NCBI GenBank assembly: GCA_016212425.1
Contig: JACRGJ010000051.1
Coordinates: 1-34,230, forward strand
Direction of reading: 5' to 3'
DNA: 34,230 nucleotides
DNA from: Micrococcales bacterium
Lineage (GTDB): Bacteria; Actinomycetota; Actinomycetes; Actinomycetales; Microbacteriaceae
This document shows positions 8,795-16,400 of this stretch, piece after piece; the first letter of the stretch is position 1; each line of letters begins with the position of its first letter. The position numbers and the translations under genes are program-made. The notes beneath the pieces were generated by a model, which saw only the letters and a program-made list of their open reading frames with translations, did not search any database and had not been told where the DNA came from.

Positions 8795-9709
8795 TCAGCC
8801 CGCGGCGCGACGGCGGCGTAGCACCTCGTCCAGGTCCGGCGCCGTCGCGGGGAGGTCGCCGACGACCCCCATCGACGCCCAGCGACTCGGCGCGGCGGGG
8901 GTCGGTCGGGCGGCGGGGGTCGGGGTGCCGGATGCGGCGGCGGGGGCGCGCGGGAACTCCACCACCTCGGCCTCGCCGCGGGCGACGCGGAGCGCCTCCT
9001 GGGCCTCAGCGGAGGCCTCGCGCAGCAGCCGTTCGGCGTCCAGCGCCGGGGCGATGGGCTGCGGCGCAGGGGTGCCGAGGTACCGCGGACGAGGGACGGG
9101 CACGGGCGTCCACTCCCGTCGGGGCGCGGCGGCGACGACGGGGGCGGTCGCGGCCGTCGGCACCACGACGGAGGCGGCGATCACGGGGGCCGGGATGCGG
9201 CGGCGGGCGAGCGTGCGGAGCGTGCCGAGCGCCGCGACCAGCCCGACCCCCGCCGCGGCGAGCACGATCCACGAGCCGGTCACCGCTCCGCCGGTGAGCA
9301 CCATCCCGGTCTGCACCGACGCCGTGGCGAGTGCCGCGAGAAAGGTCGCGGTCGCGAGGAGGCGCGCCCGGCGACGACGGGTGCGCCGCCTCTCGGCTTC
9401 CGCGACGGCCGGCTCCTGCGCTCGGCGGGTGGCGGCGAGCGCCGCGCGTTCCCGCGCCGCGCGCTGCCGCTCGCGCTCGCGCAGCAGTCGCTCCTGGTGC
9501 GCCGCGCTGCGGGCCGTCGCCTCGACGCGTACGGCAGCCGGGGTCTCGGCGGTCTCGGCCATGATCCGCAACGTCTGCTGCAGCCGGGTGGCGTTGCGCT
9601 CGGTCGCGAGGTACTCGCGGCGGCGCACCCAGGTGGGCACGAGGTAGACGAACCAGAGGATGGCGGCGACGGCGAACATCACCGCGGTGCCGACACCCGA
9701 GAACTGCAT
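8795..9709 (-). CDS. GlpR/SepX-like actinobacterial membrane protein
   Basis: A 304-residue membrane protein. One helix is at about 7-26, followed by the conserved-looking 'WFVYLVPTWVRRREYL' segment, then a strongly charged, Arg- and Ala-rich probable coiled coil (about 65-115) and two more helices (about 117-137 and 146-166). The C-terminal half is Pro/Ala-rich and probably disordered. An N-terminal helix ending in L-V-P followed by arginines, and its place next to rimJ and galU, match Mycobacterium tuberculosis Rv0996 and related proteins. These include GlpR, which binds the FtsZ-associated Glp in corynebacteria, and SepX, a septal protein of Streptomyces. The name is an inference from synteny and N-terminal pattern, not a searched match. 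ATG at 9709 fits a leaderless start (see the -10 entry); an upstream in-frame GTG or ATG would run into the repeat array. Confidence 0.6.
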   Translation of the reverse strand: MQFSGVGTAVMFAVAAILWFVYLVPTWVRRREYLATERNATRLQQTLRIMAETAETPAAVRVEATARSAAHQERLLRERERQRAARERAALAATRRAQEPAVAEAERRRTRRRRARLLATATFLAALATASVQTGMVLTGGAVTGSWIVLAAAGVGLVAALGTLRTLARRRIPAPVIAASVVVPTAATAPVVAAAPRREWTPVPVPRPRYLGTPAPQPIAPALDAERLLREASAEAQEALRVARGEAEVVEFPRAPAAASGTPTPAARPTPAAPSRWASMGVVGDLPATAPDLDEVLRRRRAAG

Positions 9710-9715
9710 GCGTAC

Positions 9716-9721
9716 ACGGTA
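9716..9721 (-). promoter_or_regulatory. -10 element for leaderless GlpR-like transcript
   Basis: On the minus strand TACCGT ends six bases before the ATG at 9709, so transcription would begin at the A of the start codon. No ribosome-binding site is present, which agrees with a leaderless mRNA. No clear -35 element is seen. Confidence 0.5.
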
Positions 9722-9809
9722 CGAACCGCCGGCCGCTTTGACGCCGCGCCACGCCCTCAACGTTCGGTTGAGGCTTTCGGCATCCCGCGGCTCGCTCGAT
9801 CCGGCCGGT

Positions 9810-10005
9810 GTGGGGCGTGCGCCCGCCTCAGATGGCCCAAGTGGGGCGTACGCCGCCGTCAAATGGCCCAAGTGGGGCGTCTGCCGGCGTCAGGTGGCCT
9901 AAGTGGGGCGTCTGCCCGCGTCAGGTGGCCCAAGTGGGGCGTCTGCCCGCGTCAGATGACCCAAGTGGGGCGTGCCCCGGCGTCAGGTGGCCCAAATGGG
10001 GAGGC
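9810..10005. repeat. Six tandem 31-bp repeats plus a partial seventh, each with a hairpin
   Basis: Complete units begin at 9810, 9841, 9872, 9903, 9934 and 9965; a broken copy begins at 9996. Each unit opens with GTGGGGCGT (invariant), has a variable 9-base middle, and closes with TCA-r-rTGGCCCAA (small changes). The variable middle always remains complementary to the left arm: GGGCG/CGCCC in unit 1, GGCG/CGCC in unit 2, GGC/GCC in unit 3, GGGC/GCCC in units 4 and 5, GGGGC/GCCCC in unit 6. Unit junctions form a second small stem, CCCA-AG-TGGG. The array lies between rimJ and the GlpR-like gene. The rest of this 440-bp gap (9722-9809 and 10006-10108) shows no gene. Function unknown; RNA hairpins or protein-binding sites are both possible. 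Confidence 0.9.
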
Positions 10006-10108
10006 TGACGCGCGCTCGCGGAGCGCTGGGAGGGCCGAGCTCGCACGGCGCACCGCGCGCGCGGAGAACCGGGCAACCGGAGCCGCGGCGCTCGCGGGGC
10101 ACCGGGAG

Positions 10109-10137
10109 GGCCCGCACCGCGCGGAGCGCGGGGGGCC
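10109..10137 (-). terminator. Candidate terminator after rimJ
   Basis: Thirteen bases beyond the rimJ stop codon, a perfect 6-bp stem CCGCGC/GCGCGG with a GGA loop (10117-10131) is extended by GGCCC (10109-10113) pairing with GGGCC (10133-10137). No T-run. Position and stem strength suggest termination of the galU-rimJ transcript. Confidence 0.4.
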
Positions 10138-10149
10138 GTGGAGCAGGGA

Positions 10150-10797
10150 CTAGCCGAGGCGGAGGGGGAGCCCCGCGGCGGCGCGGTCCGCATCCGGGAT
10201 CCGGCTCGCGGTGGAGGGGACGCGCCCCTCGAGCCAGCGCCGGAGCACGCCCTGCGGCAGCTCCTCGACGGTCAGCGCGAACGCGACGTGGTCGCGCCAG
10301 TCGCCATCGATGTGGATGTAGCGCCGGCGCAGGCCCTCGTATCGGAAGCCGAGCTTCTCGATCACCCGCAGCGAGGGCGCGTTCTCGGGGCGGATGCAGA
10401 TCTCGATGCGGTGCAGCCCGAGGGCGAAGAAGCAGTGATCGGTGGCCAGGGCGACCGCGGTCGGCGTCACGCCCCGGCCGGCGACGCGCTCCGCGACCCA
10501 GTAGCCGATCGAGGCCGACGACAGCGATCCGTACGTCAGGCCGGAGACGTTCACCTGCCCGACGAAAGCGCCGCGGTAGTCGATGGCGAACGGCAGCCCC
10601 CCACCGGAGCGGGAGTTGGCCAGCAGCGCGCGGATGCTGCCCCGCGGATCGACGGCGCGCGGGCCCAGCGGGTTGGTCGCCTCCCACTTGCGCAGCCAGG
10701 AGCGATTCTCGACGAGCTCGCGCTCGAGTGCTCGGGAGTCGCGCAGGCGGATGGGGCGGATCGAGACGGCGCCCTCAGTCAGCGTCGGAAGCACCAT
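10150..10797 (-). CDS. rimJ: GNAT-family N-acetyltransferase, RimJ-like
   Basis: A 215-residue acetyltransferase of the RimJ/RimL type, which acetylates protein N termini such as ribosomal S5 in E. coli. The acetyl-CoA segment 'VAGRGVTPTAVALATDHCFF' and the following 'LGLHRIEICIRPENAPSLRVIEKLGFRYEG' are diagnostic for this subfamily. ATG at 10797 lies inside the 3' end of galU (23-bp overlap), so expression depends on the galU transcript. In mycobacteria the equivalent gene (Rv0995) is separated from galU by moeA1; here it is not. True substrate unknown. GTG as the second codon is an alternative start. Confidence 0.85.
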   Translation of the reverse strand: MVLPTLTEGAVSIRPIRLRDSRALERELVENRSWLRKWEATNPLGPRAVDPRGSIRALLANSRSGGGLPFAIDYRGAFVGQVNVSGLTYGSLSSASIGYWVAERVAGRGVTPTAVALATDHCFFALGLHRIEICIRPENAPSLRVIEKLGFRYEGLRRRYIHIDGDWRDHVAFALTVEELPQGVLRRWLEGRVPSTASRIPDADRAAAGLPLRLG

Positions 10798-11692
10798 CTG
10801 CGCTCAGCTCGCTGACGAAGCCGCGCAACCACGGCACGAACTCCGCCCCGAGGTCCTCCCGATCGGAGGCGAGACGCACGATCGCCTTGAGGTAGTCCAG
10901 CCGGTCGCCGGTGTCGTAGCGGCGCCCGCGGAACACGACGCCGTGCACCCCGCCCACCCACGCCGGCCCGGCGGCCATCTCCTGGAGCGCATCCGTGAGC
11001 TGGATCTCCCCACCCTTGCCCGGCTGGGTCGTCTCGAGGATGTCGAAGATCTCCGGCCGCAGCACGTAGCGCCCGATGATCGCGTAGTTCGAGGGCGACT
11101 CGCCCGGCGGGGGCTTCTCGACGAGCCCGGTGACCTTCACCACGTCGTCCTGGTCGCTGTCCTCGACGGTCGCGATGCCGTAGAGGTGGGTCTGGGACGG
11201 GTCGACCTCGAGCAGCGCCACCACGGTGGTGTTCTTGCGCTGCTGCACCTCCAGCATCCGCGAGAGCAGAGTGTCGCGCTCGTCGATGATGTCGTCGCCC
11301 AGCAGCACCGCGAAGGGTTCGTGCTGCACGTGCGACCGGGCCCGCAGCACGGCATGACCCAGTCCGCGCGGGTCGCCCTGGCGCACGTAGTGCACGTCGG
11401 CGAGGTCGGTGGAGGCGTTGACCTTGCTGAGGCGCTCGAGGTCGCCCTTCTCGCGCAGCACGCTCTCGAGTTCGGCGACGTGGTCGAAGTGGTTCTCGAG
11501 GGCGGCCTTGTTGCGCCCGGTGATCATCAGGACGTCGGCGAGGCCGGCCCGCACGGCCTCCTCCACCACGTACTGGATCGCCGGCTTGTCGACGACGGGC
11601 AGCATCTCCTTCGGCATGGCCTTGGTCGCCGGCAGGAATCGTGTTCCCAGGCCCGCGACGGGGATGACGGCCTTCGTGATGGGGGTCGGCAT
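10775..11692 (-). CDS. galU: UTP--glucose-1-phosphate uridylyltransferase
   Basis: A 305-residue enzyme making UDP-glucose from glucose-1-phosphate and UTP for cell-envelope and storage polysaccharides. The nucleotide-binding N terminus 'VIPVAGLGTRFLPATKAMPKEMLP' followed by VVDKPAIQYVVEEA is the GalU signature. 'FAVLLGDDII' is the metal-binding strand, and 'VTGLVEKP' and 'GGEIQLTDALQ' are also typical. ATG at 11692 follows a -10 hexamer by exactly six bases, which fits leaderless translation. The gene is divergent from the cyclo-ligase gene and overlaps rimJ downstream. Length is normal for actinobacterial GalU. Confidence 0.96.
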   Translation of the reverse strand: MPTPITKAVIPVAGLGTRFLPATKAMPKEMLPVVDKPAIQYVVEEAVRAGLADVLMITGRNKAALENHFDHVAELESVLREKGDLERLSKVNASTDLADVHYVRQGDPRGLGHAVLRARSHVQHEPFAVLLGDDIIDERDTLLSRMLEVQQRKNTTVVALLEVDPSQTHLYGIATVEDSDQDDVVKVTGLVEKPPPGESPSNYAIIGRYVLRPEIFDILETTQPGKGGEIQLTDALQEMAAGPAWVGGVHGVVFRGRRYDTGDRLDYLKAIVRLASDREDLGAEFVPWLRGFVSELSADGASDAD

Positions 11693-11698
11693 GCCACG

Positions 11699-11704
11699 AG
11701 GGTA
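11699..11704 (-). promoter_or_regulatory. -10 element for leaderless galU
   Basis: On the minus strand TACCCT is followed by six bases (CGTGGC) and then the galU ATG at 11692. A GCGACA sequence 18 bases upstream (11723-11728) is a passable -35. That stretch also lies where the divergent cyclo-ligase promoter would have its -35. Confidence 0.55.
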
Positions 11705-11744
11705 TCGGCAACGCTCCCGGGGTGTCGCCCGGTTGCGCCCGCCG

Positions 11745-11750
11745 TAGGAT
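11745..11750 (+). promoter_or_regulatory. -10 element for leaderless 5-formyl-THF cyclo-ligase
   Basis: TAGGAT is followed by six bases (CGCCCT) and the ATG at 11757, with no ribosome-binding site between, so the transcript should begin at the start codon. The -35 region, about 11721-11728, overlaps that of the divergent galU promoter. Confidence 0.55.
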
Positions 11751-11756
11751 CGCCCT

Positions 11757-12347
11757 ATGCCGGACGAGGTCGACGCCCGCAAGCGTGCTCTCCGCGCCGA
11801 GCTGCGGGAGCGGCGTCGCATCCGCACCTCTACCGAGAAGACGCAGGCGGATGCCGCGCTCACCATCCGCCTCCGAGAGCTGACCGAGCTCGTCGCGCCT
11901 CGTGCGATCGCGGCCTACCTCTCGACCGCGGACGAGCCGGGCACCCGCGATTTCCTCGCCTGGGCGCACCGCCGCGGCATCCGCGTGCTGCTTCCCGTGT
12001 CGCGAGCCGACGGCCTTCTCGACTGGGCGCCCTACGACGGCGAGGGCGAGGAGGTGGATCTGCTCGGCATGCCGGCGCCGACGAGCGAGCTGCTCGGCCC
12101 GATCGCGATCAACGACGTCGGGCTCATCCTCGTGCCCGCCGCGGCGGTGGACCGGCGGGGGATGCGGATGGGCTGGGGCCGCGGGTACTTCGACAAGACC
12201 CTCGGATCGATGGCGGGATGCCCGCCCGTCTATGCTGTCATCTTCGACGACGAGCTGGTCGACGAGGTCCCCCGCGACCGGCATGACATGCCCGTGGACG
12301 GCGTCGTGACCCCGTCCGGCGTCGTCGGACTCCGCTCCGCATCCTGA
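11757..12347 (+). CDS. fthC: 5-formyltetrahydrofolate cyclo-ligase
   Basis: A 196-residue enzyme that uses ATP to convert 5-formyl-THF to 5,10-methenyl-THF, returning stored folate to one-carbon metabolism. The C-terminal 'MRMGWGRGYFDKTL' (GWGRGYFD at 139-146) is the ATP- and folate-site motif of the family. The N-terminal 'KRALRAELRERRR' helix, 'AYLSTADEPGTRDF' and 'LILVPAAAVDRRG' also match. The position divergent to galU and upstream of an FmdB-type gene is the same as Rv0992c in M. tuberculosis. Six bases separate its stop from the next ATG, so it is the first gene of a cyclo-ligase, fmdB, mscL run. Confidence 0.93.
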   Translation: MPDEVDARKRALRAELRERRRIRTSTEKTQADAALTIRLRELTELVAPRAIAAYLSTADEPGTRDFLAWAHRRGIRVLLPVSRADGLLDWAPYDGEGEEVDLLGMPAPTSELLGPIAINDVGLILVPAAAVDRRGMRMGWGRGYFDKTLGSMAGCPPVYAVIFDDELVDEVPRDRHDMPVDGVVTPSGVVGLRSAS

Positions 12348-12353
12348 GGACCC

Positions 12354-12746
12354 ATGCCCACCTACTCCTACCGCTGCACCGAGTGCGGCACCGCCTTCGA
12401 CGTGCAGCAGGCCTTCACCGACGACTCCCTGACGGCGTGCCCGACCTGCGGAGGACGGCTGCGCAAGCTCTTCGGGTCGGTGGGCGTCACCTTCAACGGC
12501 TCGGGTTTCTATCGCACCGACAGCCGCGCCGGCGCCAAGTCCGACTCGGGCTCGGGCTCGGGCTCCGAGAAGTCGGAGAAGTCCGGGTCGTCGGAGAAGT
12601 CCGGGTCGTCGGGGAAGTCCGGGTCGTCGGAGAAGTCCGGGTCGTCGGAGAAGTCCGGGGCGTCCGGGAAGTCCGCACCGTCTGGGAAGCCGGCCCCCGC
12701 CGGCAGCAGCTCCGGCGGCACCACCCCGAGCAGCGTCGGCTCCTGA
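12354..12746 (+). CDS. FmdB-family zinc-ribbon protein with a repetitive tail
   Basis: A 130-residue protein. Residues 1-45 are a CxxC...CxxC zinc ribbon (Cys8, Cys11, Cys29, Cys32) with the family start 'MPTYSYRCTECG'. Residues 46-58 (GVTFNGSGFYRTD) are also typical. From about residue 62 the chain is only Ser, Gly, Lys, Glu, Ala and Pro, including a (E/G)KSGSS repeat, and is surely disordered. FmdB proteins are called putative regulators from early work on formamidase and amidase clusters, but their function is not settled. The ribosome-binding site GAGGA is three bases before the ATG, overlapping the end of the cyclo-ligase gene. The homologue in M. tuberculosis (Rv0991c) sits at the same place. 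Confidence 0.88.
   Translation: MPTYSYRCTECGTAFDVQQAFTDDSLTACPTCGGRLRKLFGSVGVTFNGSGFYRTDSRAGAKSDSGSGSGSEKSEKSGSSEKSGSSGKSGSSEKSGSSEKSGASGKSAPSGKPAPAGSSSGGTTPSSVGS
12576..12683 (+). repeat. 18-bp tandem repeat inside the FmdB-type gene
   Basis: Six units of 18 bp, in frame, encode six residues each (E/G-K-S-G-S-S, later ones G-K-S-A-P-S). Units begin at 12576, 12594, 12612, 12630, 12648 and 12666; the first four are nearly identical at the DNA level. Copy number could change by slippage without breaking the frame. Confidence 0.9.
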
Positions 12747-12785
12747 CCGGCCCGGCTCGCGTGCCCTGACCTGGGAAGGCTCGAC

Positions 12786-13208
12786 ATGATCACCGGATTC
12801 AAGGAGTTCATCCTCCGCGGCAACGTCGTCGACCTGGCGGTCGGGGTCGTCATCGGAGCCGCCTTCGGCGCGGTCGTGAACGCCCTGGTGACCTTCATCT
12901 TCAATCCGCTCGTCGGCGCGCTCTTCCAGGCGGACAGCCTCGCGAAGCTCCTCGTCGTGACGATCCCGAGCACCACGGGGGCGCCCGCGAAACTCATGTT
13001 CGGCGCCCTGCTGGCCGCGCTCATCCAGTTCCTGCTGACCGCGCTGGTCATCTACCTCTGCGTCGTCTTCCCGCTGAACCGGCTCAACCAGCGCGTCGCC
13101 GCCCGGCTGAACGCGAATCAGCCCGCCGCGCCCGAGGCTCCCGCCGCGCCGACCCAGACCGAGCTGCTCGCGGAGATCCGCGACCTGCTCCAACAGGGCA
13201 GCCGCTGA
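12786..13208 (+). CDS. mscL: Large-conductance mechanosensitive channel
   Basis: A 140-residue pore protein that opens under membrane tension to release solutes in osmotic downshock. The N terminus 'GFKEFILRGNVVDLAVGVVIGAAFG' is the family's S1 helix and start of TM1. TM2 is at about 75-100 ('LLAALIQFLLTALVIYLCVVFPLN'). The C-terminal helix 'TELLAEIRDLLQQ' forms the cytoplasmic bundle. A Pro/Ala linker (about 115-125) separates the two, as usual in actinobacteria. The ribosome-binding site GGGAAGG lies seven to eight bases before ATG. Last gene of the cyclo-ligase run; it meets a convergent small gene after 20 bp. Confidence 0.96.
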   Translation: MITGFKEFILRGNVVDLAVGVVIGAAFGAVVNALVTFIFNPLVGALFQADSLAKLLVVTIPSTTGAPAKLMFGALLAALIQFLLTALVIYLCVVFPLNRLNQRVAARLNANQPAAPEAPAAPTQTELLAEIRDLLQQGSR

Positions 13209-13228
13209 CGGGACCGGGCGCTCCGGGG

Positions 13229-13399
13229 TCAGTAGTGCGGGGGCTTCTCCGCACGCAGGCGCTCGTCGTTCTCCCGAGCCGCGCCGCGGTCGGGCTCGGG
13301 TTCCGGATGCGGATCCGATCCGGGCGGCGGCGCCGTGCGGATGCGGCGGCGCGTCCGTGGCGCCGGGCGTGGCGGCGGCTCCCCCGGCTCGGTGGCCAC
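13229..13399 (-). CDS. Small conserved-looking protein of 56 residues ending in KPPHY
   Basis: This frame starts with GTG at 13399, four bases beyond the stop of the large helicase-like gene, and ends with TGA at 13229. The N-terminal 40 residues are Pro-, Arg- and Glu-rich and probably unstructured. The last 15 residues, ARENDERLRAEKPPHY, form a polar helix ending in an aromatic tail. That ending recalls short hypothetical proteins I associate with Microbacteriaceae, a recollection not a search. The start codon position is inferred; the ribosome-binding site is weak, so translation may be coupled to the upstream gene. Function unknown. Without it, 13209-13403 would be a gap. Confidence 0.6.
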   Translation of the reverse strand: MATEPGEPPPRPAPRTRRRIRTAPPPGSDPHPEPEPDRGAARENDERLRAEKPPHY

Positions 13400-13403
13400 G
13401 GCG

Positions 13404-16400
13404 TCAGCCGACGATGGCGAGCGGCTCGGTGCGGGGACCCGCGTCGAGGCCCGCGACCCGGGCGATCCGGTCGGCGACGGCGTCCGGATCGCTGAACAGC
13501 TCGAAGGCGTGCACCCGCGCGTAGTGCCAGCCGAGCCGACGCAGCACCTCCGGTCGCAGCCGCAGCGATTCCCGGAGGCTGCGGCCCAGCAGCGCGGAAT
13601 CCGTGTCGATGACGACGCAGGTGCCCCCGTTGGCCGCCACCAGGCCCAGCTTGCCGCCGTGGCCCAGTGCGACGCGCAGACCCCGGTCCGCGAGACGCCG
13701 TGCGAGGTCGACGAGCATCGGATCCTCGGCCTCCTGACGCGAGGGCGGACGCTCGGACTCCGCGATCTCGTCGAGGATCTCGGCGAGCGCCGCGGCGCCG
13801 TGCGTCATCCGCCCGTCCTCCACATCGGCGGGGCGGAAGCAGGTGACGAGCACGAGCGAGCGTCGCGCACGGGTCATCGCGACGGCGAGGAGGCGCTCGC
13901 CGCCCGGTCGGCCGAGGGCCCCGAAATCACTGAGCACCCGGCCGTGCGGGGTGCGTCCGTAGCCGAGCGAGAAGACCACACGGTCGCGACTCTGCGCGAG
14001 GGCGCGCTCGATGGTCATCACCGCGAACGGCTCGCTGCGGTCGCCGAACACGTAGTCGACGGCCTCCGGTCGCGACGCGGCGGCGGCGAGCACCGCCTGC
14101 TGCACCCGCACCGCGTGCCGCTCGCTGGCCGTCACGACCATCAGCGACTCCCGCGGCCGGGTGGCCGCGTGGTCGAGCACCAGCTGCACGACGCGGGCGA
14201 CCTCCGCGTCGACGCTCTCCACGGCCCCGGTCACCGGATCGGGCAGTCCGGTGCCGTCGACGTAGTCGAGGGCGAGGCTGCCGTGGCCGAGGAACGATCC
14301 GGCCCACGGCAGGGTGTCGAGACGCCCGCCGTAGAACTTGCGGTTGACGAGCTCGGCGAGATCCTCGCCCGCGGCGCGATAGCTGCGGGTGAGGGAGAGG
14401 GTGGGCAGCAGGCTGCCGAGCTGCGCCAGCGCCGATCGGGCGTGCAGGTCGTCGACGTCGAGGGCGGGCGCATCCGCGATCCGCTCCGGTACGTCCAGGC
14501 CGGTGTCGAACGGCGCCGGCGTCTGCGTGACCGGATCCCCGACGGCGACGATCTGCCGCGCGCGACGGATCGCGCCGATGCCCTCGGCCACCGTGACCGT
14601 CCCCGCATCCACCCGCAGCAGCGCGTCGAAGCCGCCGTCTTCGGCGATGTCCGGCACCTCGTAGGGCGAGGCGAGCCAGACCGGGGCGATGGTGCGGGAG
14701 AGGCGCGGGGCGACCCGCTGCAGCACGGCCGAGTCGATGCCGCCGGCGCGCAGGGCGTCGCGGAGGGCGGCCGCCTCCTCCGGGTAGTCGTGGATGCCGA
14801 TCGACCACCGCTCCGCGAGCTGCCAGGCCAGCAGCTGCGCACTGCCGGAGGCGTGCGCCTCGTCCACGAGGCGGAAGTCGGCCTCGAGCCTCTCCAGCAC
14901 GGGGGTGTTGGCCCCGAGCAGCGCGCGGTCGTTCTCGAGCAGCGAGTCCAGTGCCGACCGCCACCAGGCCAGCTCCACCTCCGCGGGCACGCGGTGCTCG
15001 GGCACGTGGCGGGCCGCGAGGTCCTCGATCAGCGGGCCGATGTCGAGATGCTGCAGGGTCTGCAGCAGCTGGCTGCGCTCGACGAGGTTGTCGAGCACTT
15101 CCGACTCCGCGGCCAACGCCCGCAGCTGGTCGCCGAGCCGGCCGATCGGCTGGGCGCCGAACCGGGTCTCGTCGGTGTGCCCGAGGGGCCCGTCCAGCTG
15201 CGCGAGATCCTGCGACACCTGCTGCCACGCGACCTGCACGTCGTGGATGCCGACCGGCACCTCCGGCGTGACACCCGCGGCCACGTAGCGCTGCCAGAGC
15301 ATCCGCTGCTGCTGCACGCGCGTCAGCGCTTCGTGCAGGTCGCCGACGTGCATGCCGGGGCGCACGTACTCGCGCGCGAGCGCCTTGAGGCGGCGGCGGT
15401 TGCCGCCGGACATCGCCGGCGCCTCGCGCCGGGGCGCGGTGGCCGCGATGAGCTCGCTGAGGGAGCGGTCGAAGACCGACGGCTGGAACCGGTCGAGGGT
15501 GTCGCGGAGGTCCGTCAGCAGCCGCAGGTAGATGCCGAGCTCGTCGATCGTGGCGAACGGGCGCATCCGCGTGGACCCGATCAGGTCCTCCGCGCGGACG
15601 AGCAGCCGCGGCAGCTGCTCCTCCGTCAGCCGTCGAGCCAGGTCGTGCGCCCGCTGCGCCTCCTCGCCGGTGGTGAAGTGCGCCCGGTACCAGGGCGAAT
15701 CCTCGGGCCCGTACCGGAACTCGCCGAGCCGCGCCGCCTGCACCATCGTGTCGGCGACCGACTCGCGGTCCATCCGGAGCGCCTCCACGGCTGTTCGACC
15801 GAGGCGGGCGGTCGTGGAGGGCGGGTCGGGCAGCAAGGCCAGGCGCGAGAGCTCGGTGACGCAGTCGAGCACCGAGACCCCGAGCACCGCATCGGCGCGC
15901 GACAGGGCGGTCCGGTAGTCGAGCAGCACACCTCGGAGCCGCACCAGCGCCTCGTCGATCTCGCCCACCGCGGGCTTCCGCGCCCTCTCGTTCCGGGCGA
16001 TGGAGGCGACGAGGTCGCGACGCACGGATGCCGGCGACACGGTCAGTCCGGTCAGGCCCACCTCCGTCAGCCGGTCGGCGATGCCGCGCAGCGTCGCCCG
16101 GCGCGGGCTGACCACGAGCACGCGCCGGTTGGCGGCGATCAGGGCGCCGATGGCGTTGACGACGGTCTGCGTGCCCCCGGTGCCCGGCATCGTCTTGACG
16201 ACGATCGAGTTGCCCGCGGCCACCTGCGCGATCACCGCCTCCTGCTCGGCGTCCGCGTCGAGCAGGAGCGTGTCGGTCGAGGGCTCCCGGCGGTCGGGAT
16301 CGCTCGGGTCGACGGGAGCGGTCGCCCCGCCGAGCGCACCGCGGGCGCTCGGGTTGCCGGCGAGCGCGTCCAGCAGCGGATGCGCGAGTGCTCGCGCGTC

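Noticed and set aside
9810-10005. CRISPR array
   Set aside because: The 31-bp units are contiguous with no spacers, and no cas gene is present.
10006-10149. Possible remnant of moeA between rimJ and the GlpR-like gene
   Set aside because: The segment and the repeat array show no MoeA-like motif in any frame; also moeA would be expected between galU and rimJ.
14856-14870. VDEAH (residues 747-751 of the helicase-like protein) as an intact motif II
   Set aside because: It lies in the helical insertion about 80 residues before the motif III-like 'VAVGDPVTQTP' and is not on a hydrophobic strand. The true motif II position, just ahead of 'GAIRRARQIVAVGD', reads VDAG.
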